The notes: generated by a model from the letters alone, not told the origin. A stretch of DNA of 64,000 bases from Geobacillus thermodenitrificans subsp. thermodenitrificans DSM 465 (GCF_000496575.1 NZ_AYKT01000007.1:186001-250000), one strand, 5' to 3'. Shown: positions 54,715-63,408, counted from the first letter of the stretch. Numbers and translations: made by a program.

Positions 54715-55775
54715 TGATGCACCTTTACCGTTATGAAGAAAATCCGCTCATTACGCCGAATGATGTGCTGCCGTATCATGATGGGTTTGAAGTGATCGGT
54801 GCGTTTAACGCCGGGGTGGCGAGGTTTCAAGGGGATGTGTTGTTGTTGCTTCGGGTGGCAGAACGTCCCGTGTCGGATGACCCGAACGTGGTGAAGGCGC
54901 CGGTGTGGAATTCAAAGACAGGGAAGGTCGATATTTATGAGTTTCACAAGGACGACCCGCGCTATGATTTTTCCGATCCAAGGGTCATTAAAGAGGCAGG
55001 GACGGAACGATTTTTGTATTTGACGTCACTATCGTATTTGCGTCTTGCCCGCAGTCAAGACGGGCGGCGCTTTACGATTGACGATCGGCCGTTGATCTAT
55101 CCTTCGAATGAGTTAGAGACATTTGGAGTGGAAGACCCGCGCATTACGTACATTGACGGGACGTATTACATTTATTTCAGCGCTGTGTCGCCCAAAGGGG
55201 TCGGCGAGGTGATGGTGTCGACGACCGATTTTCGGACGGTTGAGCATCACGGGATGATTTTTGCACCGGAGAATAAAGACGTGCTCATTTTTCCGGAGAA
55301 GATTAACGGCAAGTATTATGCGCTTCACCGCCCGGTGCCAAGAAGCAACGGCCGTCCTGAGGTGTGGATCGCTGAGTCGGACAATTTGCGTTACTGGGGA
55401 AATCACCGCTTTTTGTTCGGCTTGCGGGAAGGGAAATGGGACAGCGCCCGCATCGGCGGCGGTGCGGTGCCAATCAAGACGGAGCACGGCTGGCTTGAGT
55501 TGTACCACGGTGCGTCAGAAGACCACCGCTATTGCATGGGGGCGGTGTTGTTGGATTTAGATGACCCATCGAAAGTCATTGCCCGCTCGGAGCAGCCGCT
55601 TGTCGAGCCGGAAGCGGATTACGAAGTGAACGGCTTTTTCGGGCGTGTCGTATTCTCGTGCGGAGCGCTCGTTGACGGTGACATCGTGAAAATGTATTAC
55701 GGCGCCGCGGATACGTCAATGGCTTGTGTTGAGCTGCGGCTTAGCGAGATTTTGGCTTCGCTTGGTAAGGGATGA
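54711..55775 (+). CDS. GH130 beta-mannoside phosphorylase
   Basis: 354 residues. Family motifs are NPLITPNDVLP, FNAGVARFQGDVLLLLRV, FGVEDPRITYIDGTYYIYF, which holds the catalytic aspartate region, and GGGAVPIKTEHGWLELYHG. The enzyme would split a beta-mannosidic bond with phosphate, giving mannose-1-phosphate, and acts in the cytoplasm because there is no signal. Three tandem ATG codons (54711, 54714, 54717) could start it; the first overlaps the DUF1861 stop. Members act on Man-GlcNAc, Man-Glc, or beta-1,2-mannooligosaccharides, and the pairing with DUF1861 hints at the last. Confidence 0.88.
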   Translation: MMMHLYRYEENPLITPNDVLPYHDGFEVIGAFNAGVARFQGDVLLLLRVAERPVSDDPNVVKAPVWNSKTGKVDIYEFHKDDPRYDFSDPRVIKEAGTERFLYLTSLSYLRLARSQDGRRFTIDDRPLIYPSNELETFGVEDPRITYIDGTYYIYFSAVSPKGVGEVMVSTTDFRTVEHHGMIFAPENKDVLIFPEKINGKYYALHRPVPRSNGRPEVWIAESDNLRYWGNHRFLFGLREGKWDSARIGGGAVPIKTEHGWLELYHGASEDHRYCMGAVLLDLDDPSKVIARSEQPLVEPEADYEVNGFFGRVVFSCGALVDGDIVKMYYGAADTSMACVELRLSEILASLGKG

Positions 55776-55807
55776 AAAAGAAAACCCACACATTGGAGCA
55801 TGGACAG

Positions 55808-55842
55808 AAACGCCTAAACAGATTAGGCGTTTCTTTTTTTGT
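55808..55842 (+). terminator. Terminator of the ABC/GH130 operon
   Basis: AAACGCCTAA (55808-55817) and TTAGGCGTTT (55823-55832) form a perfect 10-bp stem with a short loop, followed by CTTTTTTT. It lies 33 bases after the GH130 stop. Confidence 0.92.
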
Positions 55843-55983
55843 GGGGCTGATCGTGACAATGGTGTATTGCTCTCTCTTTCTGTTTAAAAAGAATCGAAAC
55901 AAATTTCTTTTCGGCTAAGAAGATTTGATATAATGGAAAACAACATTGATTGATCGTACGTATAAATACTGAGCAGGATCAGT

Positions 55984-57387
55984 GTGAGGAAGCCGTTCCT
56001 GCGCTGGTCGAGGCAATGGTGGGTGAATGGCCACGTGGCAATCAAACGTTCATTATGGTTGAAGCTGTCAACGATTCAATTGATCATTCTGTTTTATTTG
56101 GTGGCGGTCGCGGTGTCGACGTTGTTGCTATGGTTGCCGGTTATGCACCGGCCGGGGGTGGAGCTTCGCTGGATTGACGCGCTGTTTACCGCGGCAAGCG
56201 CCATTAGTGTGACCGGGTTGACGGTCGTATCGGTTCCGGAGACGTTTAATACGCTCGGTGTTGTCGTTTTAGTTGTGATGATGCAAGTTGGCGGCATCGG
56301 GTTGATGGTGCTGAGTACGTTCATTTGGCTGTTGTTTGGCAAAAAAATCGGATTTCGTGAGCGGCAGCTGATCATGGCAGACCAGAACCGGCTCGCGTTG
56401 TCAGGGCTCGTGAAGCTCGCGCGGGAAATCTTTTTCTTGATTCTCGCGATTGAAGCGGTCGGTGCGCTTGTTTTGGGCGTGTATTTTTTGCGGTATTTTC
56501 CGACGTGGCCAGAAGCGTTTTTGCAGGCCGTGTTTGCGTCGGTCAGCGCGACGACGAATGCGGGGTTTGACATTACCGGCAAGTCGCTTATTCCGTTCGC
56601 CGGCGATTATTTCGTGCAAATCGTCCATATGCTCCTCATCATTCTAGGATCGATCGGATTTCCGGTGCTCATTGAGGTGAAAGAGTTTTTGTTTGCGCGC
56701 AACCGAGGAAGCTATCGGTTTTCGCTATTTACGAAATTGACGACCGTAACGTTTTTTGCCCTTGTCATTTTTGGCACGGTGGCGATTTATGCGCTTGAAT
56801 GGAATCATTTTTTTGCTGGAGAGTCGTGGCATCGTTCGCTCTTTTATGCGCTGTTTCAGTCCGTGTCATCGCGCAGCGGTGGGCTGACGACGATGGATAT
56901 GAACGAGTTTTCCCACCCGACGTTATTGCTTTTGAGCGCGATGATGTTCATCGGTGCTTCTCCGAGTAGCGTCGGTGGCGGGATTCGGACGACGACGTTG
57001 GCGGTCATTTTGTTAACGGTTTGGCATTATGCGAAAGGGCGCTCAGCAGTCAAAGTGTTCGGGCGCGAAATTCACGAGGAAGATATTTTAAAATCGTTTG
57101 TCGTTTTTATTGCGGCGCTGTTTCTTTGTTTTGCGGCGGTTCTTACGCTTTCCGTCTCGGAGTCGTCACTCCCTGTGGTCACGCTTTTGTTTGAAATATG
57201 TTCGGCATTTGGGACGACCGGGCTGTCGCTCGGTGTTACCCCCGAGCTTAGCCCGTTTGGCAAGCTTGTGTTGGTGATGTTGATGTTTATCGGTCGGGTC
57301 GGCATCATTTCATTTTTATGGCTGATCCGCGGCCGAGCGGTGAAAGATAGCTACCATTACCCGAAAGAACGGGTCATTATCGGCTAG
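55984..57387 (+). CDS. ktrB: Ktr/Trk-type potassium uptake channel, KtrB-like
   Basis: 467 residues with four M-P-M repeats. The filter glycines are in SAISVTGLTV, SATTNAGFD, SSRSGGLTT and AFGTTGLSLG. It conducts potassium (and sodium-coupled uptake) across the membrane together with a KtrA-type RCK subunit, which is not encoded nearby. The start is GTG 55984, after AGGATC; an ATG at 56017-region is less favoured because the basic N-terminus is normal for the family. A KtrD-type paralogue is an equal option. Confidence 0.85.
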   Translation: MRKPFLRWSRQWWVNGHVAIKRSLWLKLSTIQLIILFYLVAVAVSTLLLWLPVMHRPGVELRWIDALFTAASAISVTGLTVVSVPETFNTLGVVVLVVMMQVGGIGLMVLSTFIWLLFGKKIGFRERQLIMADQNRLALSGLVKLAREIFFLILAIEAVGALVLGVYFLRYFPTWPEAFLQAVFASVSATTNAGFDITGKSLIPFAGDYFVQIVHMLLIILGSIGFPVLIEVKEFLFARNRGSYRFSLFTKLTTVTFFALVIFGTVAIYALEWNHFFAGESWHRSLFYALFQSVSSRSGGLTTMDMNEFSHPTLLLLSAMMFIGASPSSVGGGIRTTTLAVILLTVWHYAKGRSAVKVFGREIHEEDILKSFVVFIAALFLCFAAVLTLSVSESSLPVVTLLFEICSAFGTTGLSLGVTPELSPFGKLVLVMLMFIGRVGIISFLWLIRGRAVKDSYHYPKERVIIG

Positions 57388-57404
57388 AATAGGGGGAAGG
57401 AATC

Positions 57405-58289
57405 ATGAAAAAAGTGCGCAAAGCGATCATTCCTGCGGCAGGGCTTGGGACGCGATTTTTGCCGGCGACAAAGGCGATGCCGAAGGAGATGCTTCCGATT
57501 GTCGATAAGCCGACGATTCAATATATTGTGGAAGAGGCGATGGCATCAGGCATTGAAGACATTATTATCGTCACCGGGAAAGGGAAGCGGGCGATTGAAG
57601 ACCATTTCGACCATGCGTTTGAGCTCGAGCAGCTGCTCAAGCAAAAAGGGAAGCTCGATTTGTTGGAAAAAGTGAAAGAGCCATCCAAAGTAGACATCCA
57701 CTACATTCGCCAAAAAGAGCCGAAAGGATTAGGGCATGCGGTGTGGTGCGCCCGCAGTTTCATCGGGGATGAACCGTTTGCGGTGTTGTTGGGTGACGAC
57801 ATCGTTCAAGCGGAAACGCCGTGCTTAAAGCAGCTCATTGATCAATACGAGCAAACATTCAGCTCGGTGATCGGCGTCAAGCGTGTGCCGGAGGAAGAGA
57901 CGCACCGTTACGGGATCATCGATCCGCTCGAGCAGCGGGGCCGCCGCTACCAAGTGCGTCGTTTTGTCGAAAAACCGGCTCCAGGCACGGCGCCGTCCAA
58001 TTTGGCGATCGTTGGCCGTTATGTATTGACGCCGGAGATTTTCTTGTTTTTAGAGAAGCAAGAAGTCGGTGCGGGTGGGGAGATTCAGCTGACCGATGCG
58101 ATCGGGCGGCTCAATGAAATTCAGCGTGTCTTCGCCTATGAGTTCGAAGGGAAACGGTACGATGTCGGGGAGAAGCTCGGCTTTATCGAAACGACGATCG
58201 AGTTTGCCTTGCAAAACAAGGAGCTGCGCGACGATTTGCTTTCGTTTTTAGAGCGGATGGTGACAGAGGCGAAAGGATCGGCTGAGTGA
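57405..58289 (+). CDS. galU: UTP-glucose-1-phosphate uridylyltransferase
   Basis: 294 residues, the length of GtaB/GalU enzymes. The nucleotide-binding signature is [20 protein letters not shown], followed by [13 protein letters not shown] and the catalytic region [22 protein letters not shown]. It makes UDP-glucose for cell-wall glycolipids, teichoic acids and extracellular polysaccharide, and would supply the GalE encoded at 6277. It begins 18 bases after the channel gene with a GGGGGAAGG site. Confidence 0.92.
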   Translation: MKKVRKAIIPAAGLGTRFLPATKAMPKEMLPIVDKPTIQYIVEEAMASGIEDIIIVTGKGKRAIEDHFDHAFELEQLLKQKGKLDLLEKVKEPSKVDIHYIRQKEPKGLGHAVWCARSFIGDEPFAVLLGDDIVQAETPCLKQLIDQYEQTFSSVIGVKRVPEEETHRYGIIDPLEQRGRRYQVRRFVEKPAPGTAPSNLAIVGRYVLTPEIFLFLEKQEVGAGGEIQLTDAIGRLNEIQRVFAYEFEGKRYDVGEKLGFIETTIEFALQNKELRDDLLSFLERMVTEAKGSAE

Positions 58290-58621
58290 ACGATTCGCCG
58301 CACGCCTCTGCTAGCAACGATCAAGAGTCGGGCGGTTAGAGGGAGTTTCAAACCGCGAAATCTCTTGGTCTTGAGCTTTATCCTAAGCCGAGAGGCCCGC
58401 TACTTCCTAGCGTGAGCGCAGGGAGAAGTGTTCAATATCAGAGGAATGATGCCATCAACAACAAAGCGTAAAAAATGTTTTTCTAATAGATAACCATTGA
58501 TGTGTAGCGTTCTCTAAAGTCACTAGTATGCAGAAACCGCGGTGTTCACTGGCTTTTTCTGTGTCGATGAACGTTGGCACAGCAAGTGGCGCACGCGAAA
58601 CAGCAGGGGGACGGATGAACA
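58290..58621. other. Gap containing an IS605-like solitary right end
   Basis: No gene is supported. The left half holds the structured element at 58336-58435, listed separately. The right half (58440-58621) is unremarkable and should contain the promoter of the next gene. No tnpB or tnpA reading frame is present. Confidence 0.5.
58336..58435 (+). repeat. IS200/IS605-type right end, possible solitary omega-RNA scaffold
   Basis: The stretch from TTCAAACCGCG through GGTCTTGAGC and AGCCGAGAGGCCCGC ends with an imperfect hairpin (CTACTTCCT AGCG TGAG CGC AGGGAGAAGTG) and TTCAA. This layout, a G/C-rich stem closing on a short TTCAA/TTCAC-like end, is typical of right ends of tnpB-carrying IS605 elements, where the 3' end of the omega RNA is made. 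The tnpB gene itself is missing. The assignment is from layout by eye; function is inferred. Confidence 0.5.
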
Positions 58622-58999
58622 ATGGCGAACGAATCAAAGCAGAATGGCCGTTTCCAAGTAAAAAGAATTTATGAACAATACGACGATTCCGATGGCACCC
58701 GCATTCTTGTTGACCGCCTTTGGCCGCGCGGGGTGGCGAAAAGCGCGGCGCGCCTCGACGGTTGGCTGAAGGAGATCGCCCCGAGTCCCGAGTTGCGGCA
58801 ATGGTTCGGCCATCGGCCGGAGCGGTTTGCCGAGTTTGCCAGAAAGTACGAGTGGGAGTTGTCCACCGATGAAACGAAGCGGGCGCTTGTGGGCGAGCTG
58901 CTTTCGCTTTCCGGGACGGTGACGTTGCTTTACGCGGCCAAAGATGAGCGACATAATCATGCCGTTGTTCTTTGCGAGTTTTTGCGCCGAATGGGCTGA
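58622..58999 (+). CDS. DUF488 family protein
   Basis: 125 residues. DUF488 motifs are VKRIYEQYDDSDGTRILVDRLWPRG near the start, shown only by name of region, with core RLWPRGVAKSAARLDGWLK, then FGHRPERFAEFARKY and VTLLYAAKDERHNHAVVL, the closing segment. The family is widespread, cytoplasmic and of unknown activity. The ATG follows a GGGGGACGG site. The gene precedes a macro-domain gene by 30 bases, so the two may share a transcript. Confidence 0.85.
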   Translation: MANESKQNGRFQVKRIYEQYDDSDGTRILVDRLWPRGVAKSAARLDGWLKEIAPSPELRQWFGHRPERFAEFARKYEWELSTDETKRALVGELLSLSGTVTLLYAAKDERHNHAVVLCEFLRRMG

Positions 59000-59029
59000 G
59001 AACGAGCGAACGACGAGGAGGGATAAGCG

Positions 59030-59506
59030 ATGATTCGCGCGATCGTCGGTGATTTGACGAAGGTGGAAGGGGTCGAGTACATTTGCAATGCCGCTAACGG
59101 CATTGGACCGATGGGCGGCGGAGTGGCGGCGGCGATCCGTCGGGCAGGCGGCCGCGCCATTGAAGAGGAAGCAATCCGCATCTGCCAAGCGCAAGATCCA
59201 CAACCAGGGGATTTGTATGTGACTGGAGCAGGGACGTTGCCGTTTCGTGGTGTCATTCATCTCGTGACGATGAAGCAGCCCGCAGGGCAGACATCGTATG
59301 CGATCGTCCGCCAATGCCTTGAGCGGCTGATCACATATTGTCGGGAGCACGGGATTAAGCACGTGGCGCTTCCAGCTTTAGGAACAGGAGTTGGTGGGCT
59401 GGATAAAGGGAAAGTGGCAAAGCTGTTTCGTGAGGTGCTTGAGCCTGTGATGGATGTGGAGTTTGTCGTGGTCGATATCGATGAGTCGTTTATCCAGCAG
59501 GTTTAG
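59030..59506 (+). CDS. Macro-domain protein (ADP-ribose related)
   Basis: 158 residues, a single macro domain. The ligand-binding blocks are VGDLTKVEGVEYICNAAN, the diphosphate loop GPMGGGVAAAIRRAGG and VALPALGTGVGGLDKGKV. Such proteins bind or hydrolyse ADP-ribose esters or O-acetyl-ADP-ribose in the cytoplasm. The usual Asn-x(6-9)-Gly-Gly arrangement is present, so it may be catalytic. AGGAGGGATAAGCG gives a strong start. It follows DUF488 and ends at a terminator. Confidence 0.88.
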   Translation: MIRAIVGDLTKVEGVEYICNAANGIGPMGGGVAAAIRRAGGRAIEEEAIRICQAQDPQPGDLYVTGAGTLPFRGVIHLVTMKQPAGQTSYAIVRQCLERLITYCREHGIKHVALPALGTGVGGLDKGKVAKLFREVLEPVMDVEFVVVDIDESFIQQV

Positions 59507-59525
59507 TTAAACAAATAAGGAAGAA

Positions 59526-59561
59526 AAAGGGCCTTGACAACGCTCGGCCCTTCTTTTTTTT
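59526..59561 (+). terminator. Terminator after the macro-domain gene
   Basis: The stem AAGGGCC / GGCCCTT with a 12-base loop is followed by CTTTTTTTT, 20 bases after the stop. Confidence 0.9.
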
Positions 59562-59710
59562 GGCAAAGAATAACACGTTTCGTGATTCACCATATCATAT
59601 TATAATATAAAACACAAAAAAGTTTCTTTCACTTCCTGATCCGGCTAACGGGAGGTGGCATCGTCGTTGGTGTCCGAGTGATGAAGCCGGTGTGAAAAGG
59701 AAGTTTGGCG

Positions 59711-59771
59711 TTTCCTGTTCGAACCGCGACCAGGAAAAACGGCCAAAAATGCCGTCTATGGCGTTTTTGGC
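59711..59771 (+). promoter_or_regulatory. Two-hairpin leader before the second DUF1861 gene
   Basis: TTTCCTG (59711-59717) pairs with CAGGAAA (59731-59737). Right after, GCCAAAAATGCC (59742-59753) pairs with GGCGTTTTTGGC (59760-59771), with one G-U pair and a six-base loop. The second stem ends eight bases before the ribosome site CGGAGGG, so folding could affect translation. No T run follows, which argues against a terminator. Confidence 0.5.
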
Positions 59772-59791
59772 ATCGTCCGGAGGGATGAATC

Positions 59792-60763
59792 ATGTTATTT
59801 CAATTCCCAACTTTAAAGACATGTGAAATGCTAGTTGACGAGTTTCGTCTGGCTCCGCAGCCGTTTGAACCGAAAAAATTGCGCTTTGCGGGTGTCGGGG
59901 ACCGGGACGTTTATAATATTTCCGCGCCGTTTGAAGATGACGGTGAGTTTGTCATTGCTGGGCGCGTTGAGTCGCGCGACAGTGAGCAATCGGAAGTGTA
60001 CTTTTTCGTTGAGCGCGAGGGCGTCTGGGTTCCGCGCGAAGGAGCGCCAGTGTTTGCTTTGCAAGATCCGTTTGTAGCGCGCATTCACGGGCAACTTGTG
60101 TTTGGTGGGGTGGAAACGTTTCCACATCCGGCGTTTGATGGCGCGCTCAGCTGGCGGACAGTCTTTTACCGTGGCGCAAACATCCGTGGGTTGAAAAAAT
60201 TTGCGGAAGGGCCGGATGGGATGAAAGATATCCGCCTTGTCGAACTGAAAGACGGCTCGATCGGCGTCTTTACTCGCCCGCAAGGAGAAAAGGGCGGCCG
60301 AGGGAAAATTGGTTTTACTCGCATTTTTTCGCTCGATGACTTGACGCCGGATGTGATTGAAGCAGCTCCGCTTCTTGACGCCCAATTCACTGATGAGGAA
60401 TGGGGCGGCGTGAATGAGGCGCATTTGTTGGCGAACGGGCTTGTCGGTGCGCTCGGCCATATCGCCTGCTTTGACGAGCATGGCAACCGTCATTACTACC
60501 CGATGGTGTTCGTCTTAAATCCAGAGACGATGGAGCGCTCTGAACTGGAATTGCTTGCGCTTCGCTCTCACTTTTTAGACGGGCCGGCGAAACGGCCGGA
60601 TTTAGCGAACGTTGTCTTTAGTGGCGGACTCATCCGCAAAGGGGACGGGACGGCTGAGCTGTACGCTGGTGTGAGCGATGCCGAGGCGCAAAAAATTTCG
60701 CTGATCGACCCGTTTGTGAAGTATGAATCGCAAGAACTTGATCGAATGTATGTTTCTGTCTAA
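59792..60763 (+). CDS. DUF1861 protein, GT108-type mannoside enzyme (copy 2)
   Basis: 323 residues, clearly paralogous to the protein at 53767, about three quarters identical by eye. The same blocks are present: DRDVYNISAPFEDDGEFV, FALQDPFVARIHGQLVFGG, PDGMKDIRLVELKDG and NEAHLLANGLVGALGHIAC. It has a longer C-terminal tail (QELDRMYVSV). CGGAGGGATGAATC gives a strong ribosome site. Unlike copy 1, it is not in an importer operon: it stands alone between two terminators behind a structured leader, so its regulation and perhaps its role (synthesis versus breakdown) may differ. Activity is inferred from the family only. Confidence 0.82.
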   Translation: MLFQFPTLKTCEMLVDEFRLAPQPFEPKKLRFAGVGDRDVYNISAPFEDDGEFVIAGRVESRDSEQSEVYFFVEREGVWVPREGAPVFALQDPFVARIHGQLVFGGVETFPHPAFDGALSWRTVFYRGANIRGLKKFAEGPDGMKDIRLVELKDGSIGVFTRPQGEKGGRGKIGFTRIFSLDDLTPDVIEAAPLLDAQFTDEEWGGVNEAHLLANGLVGALGHIACFDEHGNRHYYPMVFVLNPETMERSELELLALRSHFLDGPAKRPDLANVVFSGGLIRKGDGTAELYAGVSDAEAQKISLIDPFVKYESQELDRMYVSV

Positions 60764-60775
60764 ACGGAAGATGAA

Positions 60776-60836
60776 GAAAAAGGATCGGCATTGATGGACA
60801 GACCCTCATGGGGGGTGTTCCCGGCCGATCCTTTTT
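60776..60836. terminator. Bidirectional terminator
   Basis: AAAAAGGATCGGC and GCCGATCCTTTTT form a 13-bp stem around a 34-base loop, with A/T tracts on both sides. It serves the DUF1861 gene from the left and the nuclease gene from the right. Confidence 0.85.
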
Positions 60837-61277
60837 CTATATTGTCCGGCGGATTTCTTCTTCGATTTGTTGAATCACATCACCGACGTTCGCATGAATT
60901 ACGCTGCCGGGAAAGCGGAGCACTTTCCAGCCTTTGCGCCGTAAATAGGCGTCTTTTTTCTGATCGTGCCGCTTTTGTTCCGGCGTCGAATGGTACGCCC
61001 TGCCGTCGCACTCGATGGCGATTTTGTATTGCGGCAACGCTAAATCAATCCGGTAGCGTGCCGGTGGAACGACGTACTGCGCCTTCACGTTATAACCGCT
61101 CCACGTTAGCGCCTCATACAATTTTCGCTCGATGGGACTTTCGCATTTAGCATATTCCCAATCAAACGACAGCGACTGAGATGGATGGCGTTTCTCCCAG
61201 ATTTCGTGCCGGACAAACAAGACAACAGCCGCTGCAATCAATCCGAAGAAAACGAGATATTCGACCATGACCATCAC
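60837..61277 (-). CDS. Membrane-anchored DUF559/VSR-like nuclease domain protein
   Basis: 146 residues. The N-terminus has one membrane segment (about 5-22, EYLVFFGLIAAAVVLFV). A PD-(D/E)xK-type DUF559 domain follows, with CESPIERKLYEAL, then RIDLALPQYKIAIECDGRAYH, which holds the D and ExD/G-type metal ligands, and RRKGWKVLRFPGS at the end. Such domains resemble very-short-patch repair nucleases. A membrane anchor on this domain is unusual; the nuclease part should face the cytoplasm. Starts at M1, M2 or M4 are all possible. No methyltransferase or restriction gene is nearby. Confidence 0.8.
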   Translation of the reverse strand: MMVMVEYLVFFGLIAAAVVLFVRHEIWEKRHPSQSLSFDWEYAKCESPIERKLYEALTWSGYNVKAQYVVPPARYRIDLALPQYKIAIECDGRAYHSTPEQKRHDQKKDAYLRRKGWKVLRFPGSVIHANVGDVIQQIEEEIRRTI

Positions 61278-61464
61278 CTAATCATAGGATAGACACGTTT
61301 GGGCGAAGGTAACCGTAGCGAGAAGTTCATGACATAGGCATTTTTTTATGGGCATCTATTTGTAATTCGTCCAATGATCGGAATATAGTAGAATGGGAAT
61401 GACCTAAACGGGCGTGATCCATTCGGCAACCATTACGACGGCTCAACGAGGTGAAATACATCCG

Positions 61465-63408
61465 ATGAACGAACGCCAGAAAGAAATTTTACGGATCTTA
61501 TTATCGGATTCGGACCAATATGTTTCTACCCAGCACCTGGCTGAGGTGATTGGCTGCTCGGAAAAAACCGTTCGGAATGACTTAAAGGTGATTGAGTCTG
61601 ATCTGTTGCAGCATACGGATGCGTATTTAGAAAAAAAACCTGGGACTGGGGTCGCCTTGCACATTCATGAGGGGGAGCGGGAAAAATTATACCAACAGCT
61701 GTATAGGACAACTCACTCGATCGATAGCCAGGAAGAGCGTTTAATGGAAATGGCTTATGAGCTGTTGCTCGGAACGAGTCATGTCACTTTGCAATCGTTG
61801 GCCAATCGATACTACATGCCTAAGAGCGTGCTAAAAAAAGAGCTGCATCAACTGGAGCAATGGCTCGAAAAGTACGGGTTGCGGCTCGTGTTAAGGAAGA
61901 AATTGGGGCTGATCATCGATGGAAGTGAACGGAATAAACGGGCTGCTGCCGCCAATCTTTGCGAACTTGCCGGTTCCTTCACCAATCGCTCTTTTGTGAA
62001 AAAGCAATTTCCTGCCCATGAAGTATCGGTGATTGAAAACGTGCTCAGCGAGATCGAAGTGCCGCACCATATGACGTGGACAGATGAAACGAGGGAAAGC
62101 CTGTTAGTTCATACGTTGATTGCCTTGAAACGAATCAAAATGAACGAGCCGATTGGTCCCGTATCGAACAAGGACGGGATTCAAAAAACAGATGAGTATG
62201 CATGGATGGTGGCGTTTGTAAAACGATTGGAGCCTTATTTTGCTCTTCGTTTTCCAGAAGAGGAAATTACCTTTTTAACGATCCACTTGTTAAGTGCTAA
62301 ATTGCGGTACTCGCCGTCCAAAGAAGCAGGAATATTGTTCGAGAATGATCAGTCTATCCATTTCGTTGTCCAGTCTTTGATTGATTGCATGTCCCGTTTA
62401 ACAGGAATTGAGTTTGGATGTGATAACGAACTGAAAGAGGGACTATTTCTCCATTCAGCGGCGGCTTTCCACCGTTTGATTCACGGGTTGCCGATTTCGA
62501 ACCCGATGGTCAGTGAGATTAAAAAAGCGTACCCTTATATGTTTGATCGAGTGATCGCCGCGGTGACTGAGCTGAACCCCCAGTTTCCGTACAAGATTCC
62601 TGAAGAAGAGGCTGCTTATCTTGTTTTACACTTCCAAGCTTCTTATGAACGATTGAAAAAAGTCAATGCACAACATCAACATGTCCTAATCGTTTGCCAA
62701 CTTGGGATTGGCATGTCGCAGCTGATTCAAACGAAATTGGAGCGCCATTTTCGCGATTTGCATATTGTTGGGAGTGTTCGGAAAGAGGAAGTAGATCGTT
62801 ATGTGCAGCAGCAGCGTATTGATCTTATTATATCTACGGCGCCTTTAACAACCAGTGGTGTGCCGGTCATCGTCGTTTCTCCTCTCTTGCCGAAAAGTGA
62901 CCTTAAGAAGATTGAACGTTTTTTGAAATACCGCTACGATCAAGACCCCAAGATGGATCAACTAGCGCTTTTTTCGTTTTTACAGTCAGGGGTTATCGTG
63001 CTTCAGTTAGAAAAGGAGCACCGATATGAGGTGATTGAGGAATTGGCAAGCGCCCTGCATCAATTCGGTTACGTAGAGGAGCGGTATATTCATAGCGCGA
63101 TTATTCGAGAAAAAACAGCAGCTACTACCATCGGTTCGGGTATGGCCATTCCGCATGGCGACCCACGGTTTATTCGGCAATCAGCCATCGCTGTTGCCAC
63201 GCTAAAACAACCGATCGATTGGGGAGGAGAGAGCGTCCAGCTCGTCTTTCTGCTCGCTGTAAAAGAAAAACGTGAGTGGACGAAACAGTTGTTTCGGGAA
63301 TTATCATGGTTGAGTGAGCATCCGGACATGGTGCAAAAATTAGTGAAAGAGACAACCCGTGAGCAATGGCTCAAGGTGCTTCATTCGTGTTTGAAAGCCA
63401 TGGACTGA
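61465..63408 (+). CDS. manR: PRD-containing transcriptional activator of mannose utilisation
   Basis: About 647 residues, as in Bacillus ManR. Start ATG 61465 follows GAGGTGAAA; the frame is open from 61414. It has an N-terminal HTH with STQHLAEVIGCSEKTVRNDL, a second HTH/Mga-like region (about 80-170), two PRDs (about 185-400), an EIIB-like domain with VLIVCQLGIGMSQLIQTKL, and a C-terminal EIIA-like domain with the histidine in MAIPHGDPRFI. It should activate manP in the presence of mannose, controlled by HPr and transporter phosphorylation. The manP gene follows in the same direction. Confidence 0.88.
   Translation: MNERQKEILRILLSDSDQYVSTQHLAEVIGCSEKTVRNDLKVIESDLLQHTDAYLEKKPGTGVALHIHEGEREKLYQQLYRTTHSIDSQEERLMEMAYELLLGTSHVTLQSLANRYYMPKSVLKKELHQLEQWLEKYGLRLVLRKKLGLIIDGSERNKRAAAANLCELAGSFTNRSFVKKQFPAHEVSVIENVLSEIEVPHHMTWTDETRESLLVHTLIALKRIKMNEPIGPVSNKDGIQKTDEYAWMVAFVKRLEPYFALRFPEEEITFLTIHLLSAKLRYSPSKEAGILFENDQSIHFVVQSLIDCMSRLTGIEFGCDNELKEGLFLHSAAAFHRLIHGLPISNPMVSEIKKAYPYMFDRVIAAVTELNPQFPYKIPEEEAAYLVLHFQASYERLKKVNAQHQHVLIVCQLGIGMSQLIQTKLERHFRDLHIVGSVRKEEVDRYVQQQRIDLIISTAPLTTSGVPVIVVSPLLPKSDLKKIERFLKYRYDQDPKMDQLALFSFLQSGVIVLQLEKEHRYEVIEELASALHQFGYVEERYIHSAIIREKTAATTIGSGMAIPHGDPRFIRQSAIAVATLKQPIDWGGESVQLVFLLAVKEKREWTKQLFRELSWLSEHPDMVQKLVKETTREQWLKVLHSCLKAMD

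Noticed and set aside
58634-59362. A 242-codon minus-strand open frame
   Set aside because: It runs antisense through the DUF488 and macro-domain genes, both of which have strong motifs and ribosome sites.
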